Shown piece after piece: positions 41,436 through 50,379 of a stretch of DNA of 64,000 nucleotides. Position numbers and translations under genes: made by a program. Origin of the DNA: Chloracidobacterium sp. (lineage in GTDB: Bacteria; Acidobacteriota; Blastocatellia; Pyrinomonadales; Pyrinomonadaceae); the NCBI GenBank assembly GCA_016711345.1, contig JADJTD010000001.1, forward strand, positions 558,001 through 622,000. The letters are read 5' to 3'. Position 1 is the stretch's first letter; every line of letters starts with the position of its first letter. The notes beneath the pieces were generated by a model, which saw only the letters and a program-made list of their open reading frames with translations, had not been told where the DNA came from and searched no databases.

Positions 41436-41846
41436 ATGCTACGAATAGTTTTTGGTGTTGTCGGGGGATTTATTAGCTGGATGATCGTGTTTATCGGAAT
41501 AGAAAAGATCATTTCCGCTGTCTGGCCCGCGTTTAACGTTAATCAAAAGGCGTTCGAAGAGGCCATCAAAAATGGCGCCGGTGCATCGGGGTTTACGGCT
41601 GACACGTCGATGCTGCTTACGCAGTTTGTATTCGGCACAATAGTCTCCGTGATGGCCGGATCTCTGGCGGCACTCATCGCAGGTGAAAACTCCGAAGCTC
41701 CGCTGATCGCCGGCATTCTGTTGCTAGCGATGGGCATAGCAAAGGCAGTTATGTCGTGGCAGTATGTCCCCCTTTGGTATCACGTTATCTTTACGGCGAT
41801 GCTGCTGCCGCTCGCGATAATTGGCGGTAAACTGATAAGCAATTAA
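41436..41846 (+). CDS. Hypothetical membrane protein, 136 aa
   Basis: Four hydrophobic segments: VFGVVGGFISWMIVFIGIEKI, LTQFVFGTIVSVMAGSLAALIA, APLIAGILLLAMGIAKAVM and HVIFTAMLLPLAIIGGKLI. Aromatic and Pro residues sit at the ends, as in small helical bundles. AAAGGAG is 7 bases before the ATG. Family not recognised. It belongs to a rightward row of small genes following ruvB. Confidence 0.65.
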   Translation: MLRIVFGVVGGFISWMIVFIGIEKIISAVWPAFNVNQKAFEEAIKNGAGASGFTADTSMLLTQFVFGTIVSVMAGSLAALIAGENSEAPLIAGILLLAMGIAKAVMSWQYVPLWYHVIFTAMLLPLAIIGGKLISN

Positions 41847-41854
41847 ATTAAACA

Positions 41855-42217
41855 ATGAAATTTGAAAAACTAGTTCCAAATATCTTCTACGTCGACATCG
41901 CCGATGGGGTGAAAATGTTTGTCGATTGTCTGGGTTTTGAGATCGGGCATGATGAACGAACATCACGCCAGCCGTTCTGCGTCGTCGAACGAGACGGCCT
42001 GCGGATAAATCTTTTTCAGAATGCAGAACTTGGTAAGGAGCATTATCCTGAGTTTAGGTTAGTGACTAAAAATATCGAAGAAGTTTACGACAAGGTTTCC
42101 AGATCTCATCCCGAATTTCTTCACCCAAACCTCAAGCAAATCACCCTTCGCCCATGGGGTGCTAAAGAATTCGCATTAAAGGACGGTCAACTCGGCGTTA
42201 TTATTCAAGAGTGGTGA
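41855..42217 (+). CDS. VOC-family (glyoxalase/bleomycin-resistance-like) protein
   Basis: 120 residues of paired beta-alpha-beta-beta-beta units: PNIFYVDIADGVKMFVDCLGFEIGHDE, ERDGLRINLFQN, then RLVTKNIEEVYDKV, and the final WGAKEFALKDGQLGVIIQEW. The E of the last strand could be a metal ligand, with other ligands unclear. Substrate unknown. It begins 8 bp after the membrane gene stop. Confidence 0.82.
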   Translation: MKFEKLVPNIFYVDIADGVKMFVDCLGFEIGHDERTSRQPFCVVERDGLRINLFQNAELGKEHYPEFRLVTKNIEEVYDKVSRSHPEFLHPNLKQITLRPWGAKEFALKDGQLGVIIQEW

Positions 42218-42233
42218 GGTACGGAAGCAAATC

Positions 42234-42848
42234 ATGATCGAAAGCGAAATATCAACTCTTGTGGATTCGAGTCGCCTTTCTGTGGCTAGGAAGGGCGTAA
42301 TTCGAGATTTTATCAACGCAGTTTGCGATGTTGACCCCGAAGTAAGTGTCCATCTGGGCGATCCGAATTGGGGAGCGCTCGAAATCGAGCGAAATGGAAA
42401 ATCCATCGCACGCGTTTTCACCAAGAGTGGAAAGGTACAGATTTACAATTCGGACATGGGGCGTTCGGCTAACTATTTTGGCGAGGACATCGTATGCAAC
42501 GATCTCAATCAATGGGTTTTCACGGTCAAACAGGACTCTGATGCTGAAAGAATGCTCAGTTGTTTAAGCGAAAACCTGACGGCGCGAGACAGACCAACCG
42601 TAAGGCCGCGTTCCTCTTCGTTGGATGAATCGACACCAACCCCACGGACTCTATCGCGGAGACTACGGTTTGCCGTATTGTTTCGAGACGGATTCACATG
42701 TCAATACTGCGGACGGAAGCCGCCCGAAGTCAGCCTGCATATTGACCACCGCAATCCAGTTTCACTTGGCGGAGAGCATTCGATGGAAAATCTTCTAGCA
42801 GCGTGTAGCGAATGCAATCTTGGCAAATCGAACAAGTTTTCAACTTAG
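42234..42848 (+). CDS. HNH endonuclease domain protein
   Basis: 204 residues. The C-terminal ~60 residues are a typical HNH: RLRFAVLFRDGFTCQYCGRKPPEVSLHIDHRNPVSLGG ... LLAACSECNLGKS, with two CxxC pairs for zinc and the H-N-N/H set. The N-terminal ~130 residues (EISTLVDSSRLSVARKGVIRDFINAV ...) have no recognised domain and may bind DNA or a partner. It may be a stand-alone nuclease or part of a restriction-like or defence function. Confidence 0.85.
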   Translation: MIESEISTLVDSSRLSVARKGVIRDFINAVCDVDPEVSVHLGDPNWGALEIERNGKSIARVFTKSGKVQIYNSDMGRSANYFGEDIVCNDLNQWVFTVKQDSDAERMLSCLSENLTARDRPTVRPRSSSLDESTPTPRTLSRRLRFAVLFRDGFTCQYCGRKPPEVSLHIDHRNPVSLGGEHSMENLLAACSECNLGKSNKFST

Positions 42849-42902
42849 CTTTTGAATCGGTCGGATTCTACTCCCTTACAAAATTCGCTTCTTTCGCTTA
42901 CG

Positions 42903-42949
42903 ACACCGTTCGGTTGCACTTGACATACGCAACCGTTTGGTTGCATACT
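42903..42949 (+). promoter_or_regulatory. ArsR promoter with two CAACC/GGTTG operators
   Basis: TTGACA (42920-42925) and CATACT (42944-42949) are 18 bp apart. A perfect dyad, GCAACC-GTTT-GGTTGC (42929-42944), sits between the two elements, and a weaker copy with GTTCGGTTGC lies at 42903-42917. The centres are 27 bp apart. It directly precedes the ArsR gene, so negative autoregulation is likely. Confidence 0.7.
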
Positions 42950-42962
42950 CTTGTTCGAAGTC

Positions 42963-43283
42963 ATGAAACGAGACATTTTCCAAGCCATAGCCGACCCGAC
43001 GAGGCGGGCGATCATTGCTTTGATCGCGTTGCAGGCGATGACGCCGAATGCTCTGGCGGAGCATTTTGACACCTCGCGGCAGGCGGTTTCTAAACATCTG
43101 CGCATTTTGGCGGAGTGTGAACTTATCACACATGAGCAAAAAGGGCGGGAGATCTATTACTCGCTGGAGATCGAAAAAATGAAAGAGATCGACCAATGGC
43201 TGGAGCAGTACAGGCAGATTTGGGAAGCGAGATATGGTCAACTTGATGAGTTGCTTGAGGTAATGAAAAAGGAAAGGGCTTGA
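42963..43283 (+). CDS. ArsR-family transcriptional regulator
   Basis: 106 residues from ATG 42963. It is a winged helix: RDIFQAIADPTRRAIIALIALQA, recognition helix in MTPNALAEHFDTSRQAVSKHLRILAECELITHE, wing KGREIYYSLE. Metal-binding Cys motifs (ELCVCDL) are absent, so it is not an arsenic sensor but of the SRPBCC-linked group. It is in one operon with two SRPBCC genes (110 bp gap, then 4-bp overlap). An upstream TTG would only add four residues. Confidence 0.9.
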   Translation: MKRDIFQAIADPTRRAIIALIALQAMTPNALAEHFDTSRQAVSKHLRILAECELITHEQKGREIYYSLEIEKMKEIDQWLEQYRQIWEARYGQLDELLEVMKKERA

Positions 43284-43303
43284 TCTCGGAATTCTTTGCT
43301 TAA

Positions 43304-43364
43304 CCTTTGCGGCTTTGCGACTTGGCGGGAGGGGATTTCCCGCAAAGCCGCGAAGACCGCAAAG
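43304..43364. repeat. CTTTGCGG-type palindromic dispersed repeat inside the ArsR-SRPBCC operon
   Basis: CCTTTGCGGCTTTGCG at the left and CGCAAAGCCGCGAAGACCGCAAAGG-type at the right are complementary with inner arm GCGGGA/TCCCGC around GGGGAT. Same family as 37959-38020. Confidence 0.8.
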
Positions 43365-43392
43365 GAAGAAAAGAAAATCTGTGAGGAATAAT

Positions 43393-43887
43393 ATGGAGTT
43401 TATTGTCAACAAAGAGACGAAAACGGTTTTGATCACAAAAGAGTTTAGCGCGGAGCGCGATTTGGTCTGGGACGCATATACAACAGTGGAACTCCTCGAC
43501 CAGTGGTGGGCGCCGAAACCGTTTGCATCACGCACTAAGGTTATGGAATTCAGAGAAGGCGGGCGGAGATTTTACGCGATGGTCAGCCCCGAGGGAGCAG
43601 AGCGTTGGGCGGTTCAAAAATATACGTCCATTACGCCAAAAACTAATTTCAAGTTCTTCACCGCTTTCTCGGACGCGGACGAAAACCTGCAATTGCCGGG
43701 CTCTGATTGGGACCTGAGTTTCAGCGAACAGGATGGAACGACAACGGTCAGTGTTTCGATCTACAACGAATCACTTGAGCGCCTGGAGAAGATGATCGAA
43801 ATGGGCTTTAAAGAAGGATTTACTATGACATTGAACTATCTTGAAGAACTGCTCGCCGCATTATCAGAAAAAGGAGTGAAACAATGA
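43393..43887 (+). CDS. SRPBCC/AHSA1-like protein 1
   Basis: 164 residues from ATG 43393, ten bases behind GAGGAA; in-frame codons further upstream are from the repeat. It has the AHSA1 fold: VLITKEFSAERDLVWDAYTTVELLDQWWAPKPF, MEFREGGRRFYAMVSPEG, then beta strands and a final helix (FKEGFTMTLNYLEELLAAL). Members bind hydrophobic ligands or act as Hsp90 activator-like proteins; the ligand is unknown. The next gene starts inside its stop (ATGA overlap). Confidence 0.88.
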   Translation: MEFIVNKETKTVLITKEFSAERDLVWDAYTTVELLDQWWAPKPFASRTKVMEFREGGRRFYAMVSPEGAERWAVQKYTSITPKTNFKFFTAFSDADENLQLPGSDWDLSFSEQDGTTTVSVSIYNESLERLEKMIEMGFKEGFTMTLNYLEELLAALSEKGVKQ

Positions 43888-44387
43888 AACCTGCAGAAGT
43901 AAGCACGCCGTCAGATCGTGAAGTGTTGGTTAAAAGGAGCTTTGATGCGCCGGTCGATCTGGTGTGGCAGGCTTATACCGAGCCCGCGTTGATGCGTCGT
44001 TGGCTAACGGCCATGCCCGGATGGTCGATGCCGGTGTGCGAGATGGCTGTTCATGTGGGTGGGAAGTATCGCTGGCGCTGGCGAAATGAAGAGGACGGCA
44101 TGGAGTTTGGGTTCACGGGAGAGATGCTTGAGGTCGCGTTGCATTCGAAGATCGCACATACGCAGTACTACGACCCGGGCGACGGTGAATTTGGATCTAT
44201 GGGAGATGAGCCGTCGATCATCACCGTCACGTTCAACGAGACCGAGGGCATCACGAACGTGGCGACCTCGATCAAGTTCGCTTCGAAGGCGGATCGCGAT
44301 GCGGCCATTTCGACCGGCATGACGGATGGAATGGAGATGAGTTACCAGTCGCTCGATGGAGTGCTCGCGACATCAAAAGAAAGCTAA
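43884..44387 (+). CDS. SRPBCC/AHSA1-like protein 2
   Basis: 167 residues with the same fold as its neighbour: LVKRSFDAPVDLVWQAYTEPALMRRWLTAMPGW, GGKYRWRWRNEEDGMEFGFTGEMLEV, ending DGMEMSYQSLDGVL. Overlaps the preceding stop by four bases (ATGA), so the pair is translationally coupled. ArsR-SRPBCC operons of this type are widespread in soil bacteria. Confidence 0.88.
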   Translation: MKPAEVSTPSDREVLVKRSFDAPVDLVWQAYTEPALMRRWLTAMPGWSMPVCEMAVHVGGKYRWRWRNEEDGMEFGFTGEMLEVALHSKIAHTQYYDPGDGEFGSMGDEPSIITVTFNETEGITNVATSIKFASKADRDAAISTGMTDGMEMSYQSLDGVLATSKES

Positions 44388-44389
44388 GG

Positions 44390-44455
44390 TTTAGCCACGA
44401 ATGACACGAATATCACTAATAAAAAATTCGTGCCATTAGTGTAATTCGTGGCTAA
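44390..44455. repeat. TTTAGCCACGAAT...ATTCGTGGCTAAA palindromic dispersed repeat
   Basis: 13-bp arms at 44390-44402 and 44443-44455 are perfectly complementary, with further inner complementarity (GACACGAAT/ATTCGTGCC). It lies between the SRPBCC operon and the DUF1801 gene. Confidence 0.85.
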
Positions 44456-44472
44456 ACAATCTTTATTTCTAT

Positions 44473-44907
44473 ATGGACGTAAAAGTACAGATCAAACAGC
44501 ACATCGCGAGCCACCCGGAGCCAAAACGTAGTGAGATGCAGCAGTTGCATGAACTCATTTTGGGAGTAGATCCGAAATGTAAATTGTGGTTCTCCGACGG
44601 CAAAAACAGCGAAGGTAAGGTCGTTACGAATCCGGATATCGGCTACGGATCTCGCCCTCACAAATACGCCAACGGGACGGTCAGCGAGTTCTATCAGATC
44701 GGCCTGAGCGCAAACAAAACCGGGATCTCCATCTATATCCTTGGCATCGAAGACAACAAATACCTGACCGAAACATACGCCAGCACCCTTGGCAAAGCAA
44801 CCGTGACCGGGTATTGCATACGATTCAAAACTCTAAAAGATATAAACACCGACGTTCTCGAGGCGGCAATACGATTTGGGTTCGATGCTCAAAAAATAAA
44901 AGGGTGA
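44473..44907 (+). CDS. DUF1801-type protein
   Basis: 144 residues: SEMQQLHELILGVDPKCKLWFSDGKNSEG, YGSRPHKYANGTVSEFYQIGLSANKTGISIYILG, and a C-terminal TGYCIRFKTLKDINTDVLEAAIRFG helix. This matches the DUF1801/YdhG-like fold, sometimes linked to iron or frataxin-like function, unproven. Flanked by an intergenic palindrome on the left. Confidence 0.75.
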   Translation: MDVKVQIKQHIASHPEPKRSEMQQLHELILGVDPKCKLWFSDGKNSEGKVVTNPDIGYGSRPHKYANGTVSEFYQIGLSANKTGISIYILGIEDNKYLTETYASTLGKATVTGYCIRFKTLKDINTDVLEAAIRFGFDAQKIKG

Positions 44908-44916
44908 GACTGATCA

Positions 44917-45324
44917 ATGAAGCTATCCCAAGTATTTTACGAAATCTTCGAATCGGACGCTCAGCATCTCGATGAAATTGATTCCACCCAAATTCACGAG
45001 ATTGATCGCGAAATCCGTCTAATTGACGAGCAAGGGGAAAGCACTTTCATCTCTTGGTGTTCTGAACCTGTTCAATACTCAGTAGGCACTTCAAAAGTTA
45101 GCTTCTTTGACGAACCAATTCCTGTTATCCAAGACATGAGTAACTCAGGACTTTGGAAGGCTTTGGTCGGAAAGGATGTTGCTGTCAGCTTCGTGGATAA
45201 ACACCATCAGGTGTTGGAAATAACCAATGACGATAACGATAAGGTTTACTGCTGGACCTCTGCTTTTGACGAAGAAGGTGAAGATACGTTGTTCATTTCG
45301 CCCCAGACGCCATTAACCCATTGA
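44917..45324 (+). CDS. Hypothetical protein, 135 aa
   Basis: 135 residues, acidic, beta-rich, soluble: HLDEIDSTQIHEIDREIRLI, STFISWCSEPVQYSVG, WKALVGKDVAVSFVDKHHQVLEI, VYCWTSAFDEEGEDTLFIS. A member of an unnamed family of small proteins with WTSAxDEEG-like ends; no function can be given. It starts 9 bp after the DUF1801 stop. Confidence 0.55.
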   Translation: MKLSQVFYEIFESDAQHLDEIDSTQIHEIDREIRLIDEQGESTFISWCSEPVQYSVGTSKVSFFDEPIPVIQDMSNSGLWKALVGKDVAVSFVDKHHQVLEITNDDNDKVYCWTSAFDEEGEDTLFISPQTPLTH

Positions 45325-45340
45325 ATACAGAAAGGAGAAA

Positions 45341-45934
45341 ATGAGAAAAATAATTGCAGCGGAATTCATGACGATCGATGGGGTCATACAGTCGAGCCCG
45401 GAGGACGGGTTTAAGTATGAAGGGTGGTTTTTCGGATATACGGACGAGGAATCCGGGGAAGTGATACAGAGGCGGCTGGCGAAGCCTGTCGATCTGCTGT
45501 TGGGGCGAAAGACGTTTGATATGTGGGAGCCGTATTGGCCGACGCATTCGCATTTCTGGCCGAACGTCATGACCGCGACGAAGTACGTCGCTTCGAACAC
45601 ACGCGACTCCAGCGATTGGCAGCCGACGGTCTTTTTAGGCGGAGACCTTGCGGAAAAGTTGCGCGAACTTAAACAAACCGACGGGCCAGATCTGTACGTA
45701 TTTGGAAGCGCGGATCTGCTCCAGACGCTTTTCAAGAATGATCTGGTCGATGAAATGGAACTGATGATAATGCCTATAACCCTCGGTGAGGGAAAACGCC
45801 TCTTCCAGGACGGCACGATCCCGGCGTCCTTCAAAGTAACCGACAGCCTGATCTCGCCAAACGGCAACATCGTCATAACCTATACGCGCGACGGCGACGT
45901 AAAAACCGGGGCTCCTCAGATAGAGGAAGATTAG
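45341..45934 (+). CDS. Dihydrofolate-reductase-like (RibD C-terminal family) protein
   Basis: 197 residues in the RibD_C/DHFR-like fold: RKIIAAEFMTIDGVIQSSPEDGF, DLLLGRKTFDMWEPYW, FLGGDLAEKLRELKQ, LYVFGSADLLQTLFKNDLVDEMELMIMPITLGEGKRLF. The NADPH-binding glycine site (FGSAD) and the LGEGKRLF end are typical of the yyaP/yigQ-type subgroup. It probably reduces an unknown substrate. GAAAGGAG precedes the ATG. Confidence 0.85.
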   Translation: MRKIIAAEFMTIDGVIQSSPEDGFKYEGWFFGYTDEESGEVIQRRLAKPVDLLLGRKTFDMWEPYWPTHSHFWPNVMTATKYVASNTRDSSDWQPTVFLGGDLAEKLRELKQTDGPDLYVFGSADLLQTLFKNDLVDEMELMIMPITLGEGKRLFQDGTIPASFKVTDSLISPNGNIVITYTRDGDVKTGAPQIEED

Positions 45935-45940
45935 GATTAT

Positions 45941-46050
45941 TCACCACAGAGACACAGAGAGCACAGAGGTTTTATAGATGTATCTTTGGAAATTATTCGT
46001 AATATCTTTTCGGTTTTGCCTTTCTCTGCGTCCTCTGTGACTCTGTGGTG
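45941..46050. repeat. CACCACAGAG...CTCTGTGGTG palindromic dispersed repeat
   Basis: Outer arms at 45941-45950 and 46041-46050 are perfect complements, with inner ACACAGAG- and GTCCTCTGTG-type arms. It lies between the DHFR-like gene and the alpha/beta hydrolase gene. A related but more diverged copy is at 53105-53199. Confidence 0.85.
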
Positions 46051-46072
46051 AAATTCTTATTGGAGACCAAAT

Positions 46073-46933
46073 ATGAAGACAAAAGCTTTTGTAGTGACGA
46101 TTCTTATGATGATGTTCCTAGCTTGTATCGCATCGGGGCAGCAGAGACCGGTTAAGGGGTATGCGCCGGTTAACGGGTTGAAGATGTATTACGAGATCCA
46201 GGGCAGCGGCGAACCGGTGGTGCTGCTTCATGGGGCGTTTATGGCGATAACGGACGACTGGCGTTTGTGGGTCAATGAACTCGCTAAAACGCGGAAAGTG
46301 ATCGCCGTCGAAATGCAGGGCCACGGGCGCACCGCCGACATCAAACGCGACATTACCTATGATAACCTCGGGGATGATGTAGCTGCGTTGCTCGACTATC
46401 TGAAGATCGAGCGAGCGGACCTCGTCGGTTACAGCCTTGGCGCCGGAGCCGCGATGAATTGTGCGATCCGCCACGGCGAAAAAGTGCGAAAGGTCGTCAG
46501 CATCTCAGCCCCGATCCGCCGCGACGGATGGGTCAAAGAAGGAAACGACGCGTGGCCCAATTTCACGGCGGAGATGTTCAAAGGCACGCCTGCCGCAACC
46601 GAACGGGAGAAACTGAACCCGGTGCCGGGCAGCTTTCCGGAGTTTTTCAATCACATCAAAGCGGCAGCGATGAGGCCATATGACTTTGGAGCCGACAATC
46701 TCAAAGCGACCAAAGCTCCGTTCTTCTTCATCCACGGCGACGCCGACGGTGTGCGGATCGATCACATCGCCGAAATGTACCGCCTCAAAGGCGGCGGCAA
46801 TACCCACGCAGACATGCACCCGCGCGTCGAATCGAGACTAGCCATTTTGCCAGGCACTACCCACGTCACCCTGATGGACCGCATGACCACGATCGTCCCG
46901 ATGATAAACGACTTTCTAAACGGGAAGCCCTAG
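46073..46933 (+). CDS. Secreted alpha/beta hydrolase
   Basis: 286 residues with a signal peptide (FVVTILMMMFLACIASGQQ, possible lipobox LACI). The alpha/beta-hydrolase core contains the oxyanion turn LLHGAF, the nucleophile elbow VGYSLGAGAA (Ser), an acid after FIHGDADGVRIDH, and the catalytic His in LPGTTHVTLMD. Substrate unknown; probably an exported esterase or lipase. Three Met codons at the start are in a row; the first was chosen. Confidence 0.88.
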   Translation: MKTKAFVVTILMMMFLACIASGQQRPVKGYAPVNGLKMYYEIQGSGEPVVLLHGAFMAITDDWRLWVNELAKTRKVIAVEMQGHGRTADIKRDITYDNLGDDVAALLDYLKIERADLVGYSLGAGAAMNCAIRHGEKVRKVVSISAPIRRDGWVKEGNDAWPNFTAEMFKGTPAATEREKLNPVPGSFPEFFNHIKAAAMRPYDFGADNLKATKAPFFFIHGDADGVRIDHIAEMYRLKGGGNTHADMHPRVESRLAILPGTTHVTLMDRMTTIVPMINDFLNGKP

Positions 46934-46950
46934 AAGCAATCGAGTGGTGA

Positions 46951-47865
46951 TCAATTTATCCACTTTTCTGTCATGTCGCACCAGATGACGAGCCCGCGCC
47001 ATTTGCCGAATTTTTTATAGTGTTTCTCGATCTTTTTGTCCGGGCACACTTTTTCTTTGTTGTGATTTTTATAGAATTGCGAGCGGAGCCACGAATCGAG
47101 AGCGAGGCCATCGTAGCGACCGACAAGTTTTAGCAGATTCTCGGCCGCGTAGTCGCCGACGCCCTTTACCTTTTTCATTTCCTTCTTTAATTCAGGTGTT
47201 GGCAGATCTGAGGTCAGCCAATTCTGTGGATCTAATTTTCCAGCGGCGACCGCTTCGGCCAGTTCGACAAAATACGGCGCTCGGTAACCGGCTTTGATCT
47301 CAGTCCGGTAGAAATCTTCTGAAACGGTGGCCATTGCCTCGGGCGTGGGAAACGCGTTTCGCCGTCTGTTTGGTGGTTTTACACGCAAGCTGCCAGCCTG
47401 CGTTCCGACTGACCCAAGTTTTTCGACGAGGTTCGAGACCATAATTTTTGTTAGAGCCCAGGAACAATTCGTCGTGCAGATCGTTTTTACGAGGTCTTCG
47501 AATACGGTTGGCGAACGCAGCATCCGGCCGGCACGCCTTTCTACAACCCAGTCCAGTCTGTCGTGGCCTGCGACCGATTCATAAAAACCGCCAATGTCGT
47601 CATCAAGCCTAAGCAAATGACGCACATCAGCAACAATCTTCTTTTCATTCGCAGGTTTTCGATCCAGATCGATCCTTAGCCTTCCAGCTTCTTCAAAAAT
47701 GGATGAACCAACGGGTTTTCTTGTTTTCCCCTCATTAAAAACATAACTCAGCCGCCAATTTTCCAGATCTATCTCAAACGGCGCAAGCTCGCACCAGCCA
47801 TGACTGTAGATCGTAGAACGAAAACTAAAATTTTCGGGTATGTCTATAAATAAGCTGTGCGGCAT
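46951..47865 (-). CDS. HhH-GPD DNA glycosylase (AlkA/Ogg-like)
   Basis: 304 residues. The C-terminal half has the HhH-GPD core: KKVKGVGDYAAENLLKLVGRYDGLALDSWLR, with the helix-hairpin-helix glycines and the catalytic Asp in ALDSW. Residues 140-155 (TICTTNCSWALTKIMVSNLVEKLG) match the first core helices. The N-terminal domain is atypical and short. It likely excises alkylated or oxidised bases. Convergent to the alpha/beta hydrolase gene; the final Trp-rich tail (WRGLVIWCDMTEKWI) is a noticeable feature. Confidence 0.82.
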   Translation of the reverse strand: MPHSLFIDIPENFSFRSTIYSHGWCELAPFEIDLENWRLSYVFNEGKTRKPVGSSIFEEAGRLRIDLDRKPANEKKIVADVRHLLRLDDDIGGFYESVAGHDRLDWVVERRAGRMLRSPTVFEDLVKTICTTNCSWALTKIMVSNLVEKLGSVGTQAGSLRVKPPNRRRNAFPTPEAMATVSEDFYRTEIKAGYRAPYFVELAEAVAAGKLDPQNWLTSDLPTPELKKEMKKVKGVGDYAAENLLKLVGRYDGLALDSWLRSQFYKNHNKEKVCPDKKIEKHYKKFGKWRGLVIWCDMTEKWIN

Positions 47866-48115
47866 CGGAAAATTATTTTTTAGGTAATGTACTTATATTA
47901 TTTATCAACTATGCAACTACAGCAATCGTCTAACGATAAAAGGGGCCATTTGTATTTTGACATCCAAAAAAGTAATGCTTGTATTAGTTGAGTACTTTAG
48001 GTTATAGTAGCTTGTATAACAAGATTTAACGGGCAATGGCTCCACTGTCCGGTTTTGTTTTAGCAATTTCTACAGACCTGATCATTTCACTTTTTTTGCC
48101 TACAGGAGGGATCGT

Positions 48116-50374
48116 ATGAAAAGCAGAGAATCGCTGGCAATTTTGCGGATTTTTGCAGCGGCAGCATTGATTATTTTCGGAACGCTCGGAGTGTTCGCAG
48201 AGGTTGATCCGGACCCGAACTCGCCGACTCCGATACTGGTGAGTCAGACACGATCGACTCGCGCACTTGCGATCCCAGAGAGTGATCTTAGTCGGGTTGA
48301 TTTGTCGCAAATAGAATCGCGGGCTTTCGATCCGCATGCCAGAGTGGTTCTTTTCGTAACAAATCTCTTGCTGATGCCGGACGAAGGCTCGAACGCTTTT
48401 CGTGTTTACGGTACGGATGCACTCGGTCGTCGATACAGGTTTCCGGTCGTCAATTTCACGTCGACCAACTTTCGCGGGATATATGCTGTCACCATCAAAC
48501 TGACGGATGATGTTGGCTTTTGGCCGCAACCGTCCGCAAACGGAGATCTGCTAATGCAGCTTACCTGGCGCGGCATGGGAAGCAACCGCGTCAGGCTTGG
48601 ACTTGGACAAACGGGCGGCGGCCCGGCCGACGATGATAATGCAAGGCCAACTCCTTTCAGCCCCAACAATTCAAACTCTGCTAAACAATACGAGAACACC
48701 GAACCTCAGAACTATGTCGGTGACAGATGGTCGGGCGACAGAATGCGGTTTCTCGAACAAGCCACATTTGGGCCAACGTACGCTCTCGATGCCAGAGTTC
48801 GTCGTATTGGCGTACGTGGATGGCTCGCCGAACAATTTGCTGCAAGTTATCCTTCGGTAAACAACCCATATCCTAATCAGCCATTAAAACCGGGCAGCGC
48901 ACAGCCGGATTGTGACAACAACAATACCGGTACAAATGGCAATCCGATCGACGTGCCGCTTACTTGCAACCGTGACACCTATTCAATGTACCAGCCGCAA
49001 ACCTGGTTCTTTAAGGAAGCGTTTTACGGCGACGCTCAATTACGTCATCGCGTGGCTTGGGCGTTAGCTCAGATATGGGTCACATCCGGCGTCGATATTC
49101 AGCAAGGAAGGCACATTGTTGAGTACCACAAGATACTTTCCAATAATGCGTTCGGCAATTATCGCAATCTGATGAAGCAGATGACGCTCAGTCCAACAAT
49201 GGGTGCTTATCTAAGCATGGCGTCGAGCACGAAGAACAATCCGAATGAAAATTATGCACGCGAGATAAAGCAGCTTTTCACTGTAGGGCTCTTTATGCTG
49301 AATCAGGATGGAACGCTTCAGCTTGACGGATTAAATAACCCAATTCCGACTTACGATCAAGACGACGTAAACAACCTGACGAAGGTTCTAACGGGCTGGT
49401 CGTTTTGCGAGACCACGGCAGTTTGCCCCAACCGGGCAGCGGGAGCGCAGAATTACATCGACCCGATGCTGCTCAATACCGGCAACCATGATCTAACGGC
49501 AAAGACACTTCTGACTTATCCTGGTGTGACAAATCAGAACATTGCCGCCTGCACGGGATGCACAGGAACAGCGATAACAACCTATGCCAATAACTCAATG
49601 GACCAGGCTTTGGACAATATTTTCTATCATCCGAATACCGGGCCATTCGTTTCGAAAATAATGATTCAGCATATGGTTACGAGCGATCCAACGCCGGCTT
49701 ATGTGGCACGTGTGGCCGCTGTTTTCAATAACAATGGCTCCGGTGTTCGCGGCGATATGAAAGCGGTGGTCAAGGCAATCCTGCTCGACCCCGAGGCTCG
49801 CGGCGACGTCAAGACCGATCCGAATTACGGCAAGCTGCGTGAACCTGTACAGTTCGCGACAAATCTCTACAGATCTCTAAACGTCAGGTCGGCAGACGGC
49901 CTGTCTCAGAGCGACGGCTACGTTTATGCCCGCGGCGAATTTTCGGGAATGGGCCAGGTACCGTTTCAATCGCCCACCGTGTTCAATTTCTTCCCGCCCG
50001 GATATGTGATACCAGGAACGGCAATGCTTGGGCCGGAGTTCGCGATCATGACAACCGGCACCTCAATACAGAGAGCTAATTTTGTAAACCGAACTTGCTT
50101 CACAAATCCGGCGATCGCAGTAGCTACGCCAAACGCTCCAAACGGCACATCAGTAGATTTTTCCGATCTACAGGCACTAAGCACTGCCGACAGCACAGGC
50201 AATCTTCTTGTCGACGAGCTTAATCGTCGGATGCTGCACGGCACAATGTCTGCGGCAATGAAGAGCACGATCTTGACCGCCGTAACTGCGGTCGCAAGTT
50301 CCGATCCGCTCGGCCGTGCACGGCAGGCCGTTTATCTAGTAGCAACATCATCGCAATATCAGGTGCAGAGGTAA
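48116..50374 (+). CDS. DUF1800 family secreted protein
   Basis: 752 residues, signal peptide (IFAAAALIIFGTLGVFAEV). The DUF1800 core starts at MRFLEQATFGPTYALDARVRRIGVRGWLAEQF and includes HRVAWALAQIWVTSG, YSTMYQPQTWFF-like, ENYARELKQLFTVGLF-type, the YxDPMLLNTGNHDLTAKTLL segment, and a final KLREPVQFATNLYRSL. Function unknown; usually paired with DUF1501. ACAGGAGGG precedes the ATG, and the next gene begins 5 bp downstream. Exported, probably via Sec. Confidence 0.93.
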   Translation: MKSRESLAILRIFAAAALIIFGTLGVFAEVDPDPNSPTPILVSQTRSTRALAIPESDLSRVDLSQIESRAFDPHARVVLFVTNLLLMPDEGSNAFRVYGTDALGRRYRFPVVNFTSTNFRGIYAVTIKLTDDVGFWPQPSANGDLLMQLTWRGMGSNRVRLGLGQTGGGPADDDNARPTPFSPNNSNSAKQYENTEPQNYVGDRWSGDRMRFLEQATFGPTYALDARVRRIGVRGWLAEQFAASYPSVNNPYPNQPLKPGSAQPDCDNNNTGTNGNPIDVPLTCNRDTYSMYQPQTWFFKEAFYGDAQLRHRVAWALAQIWVTSGVDIQQGRHIVEYHKILSNNAFGNYRNLMKQMTLSPTMGAYLSMASSTKNNPNENYAREIKQLFTVGLFMLNQDGTLQLDGLNNPIPTYDQDDVNNLTKVLTGWSFCETTAVCPNRAAGAQNYIDPMLLNTGNHDLTAKTLLTYPGVTNQNIAACTGCTGTAITTYANNSMDQALDNIFYHPNTGPFVSKIMIQHMVTSDPTPAYVARVAAVFNNNGSGVRGDMKAVVKAILLDPEARGDVKTDPNYGKLREPVQFATNLYRSLNVRSADGLSQSDGYVYARGEFSGMGQVPFQSPTVFNFFPPGYVIPGTAMLGPEFAIMTTGTSIQRANFVNRTCFTNPAIAVATPNAPNGTSVDFSDLQALSTADSTGNLLVDELNRRMLHGTMSAAMKSTILTAVTAVASSDPLGRARQAVYLVATSSQYQVQR

Positions 50375-50379
50375 AAACA

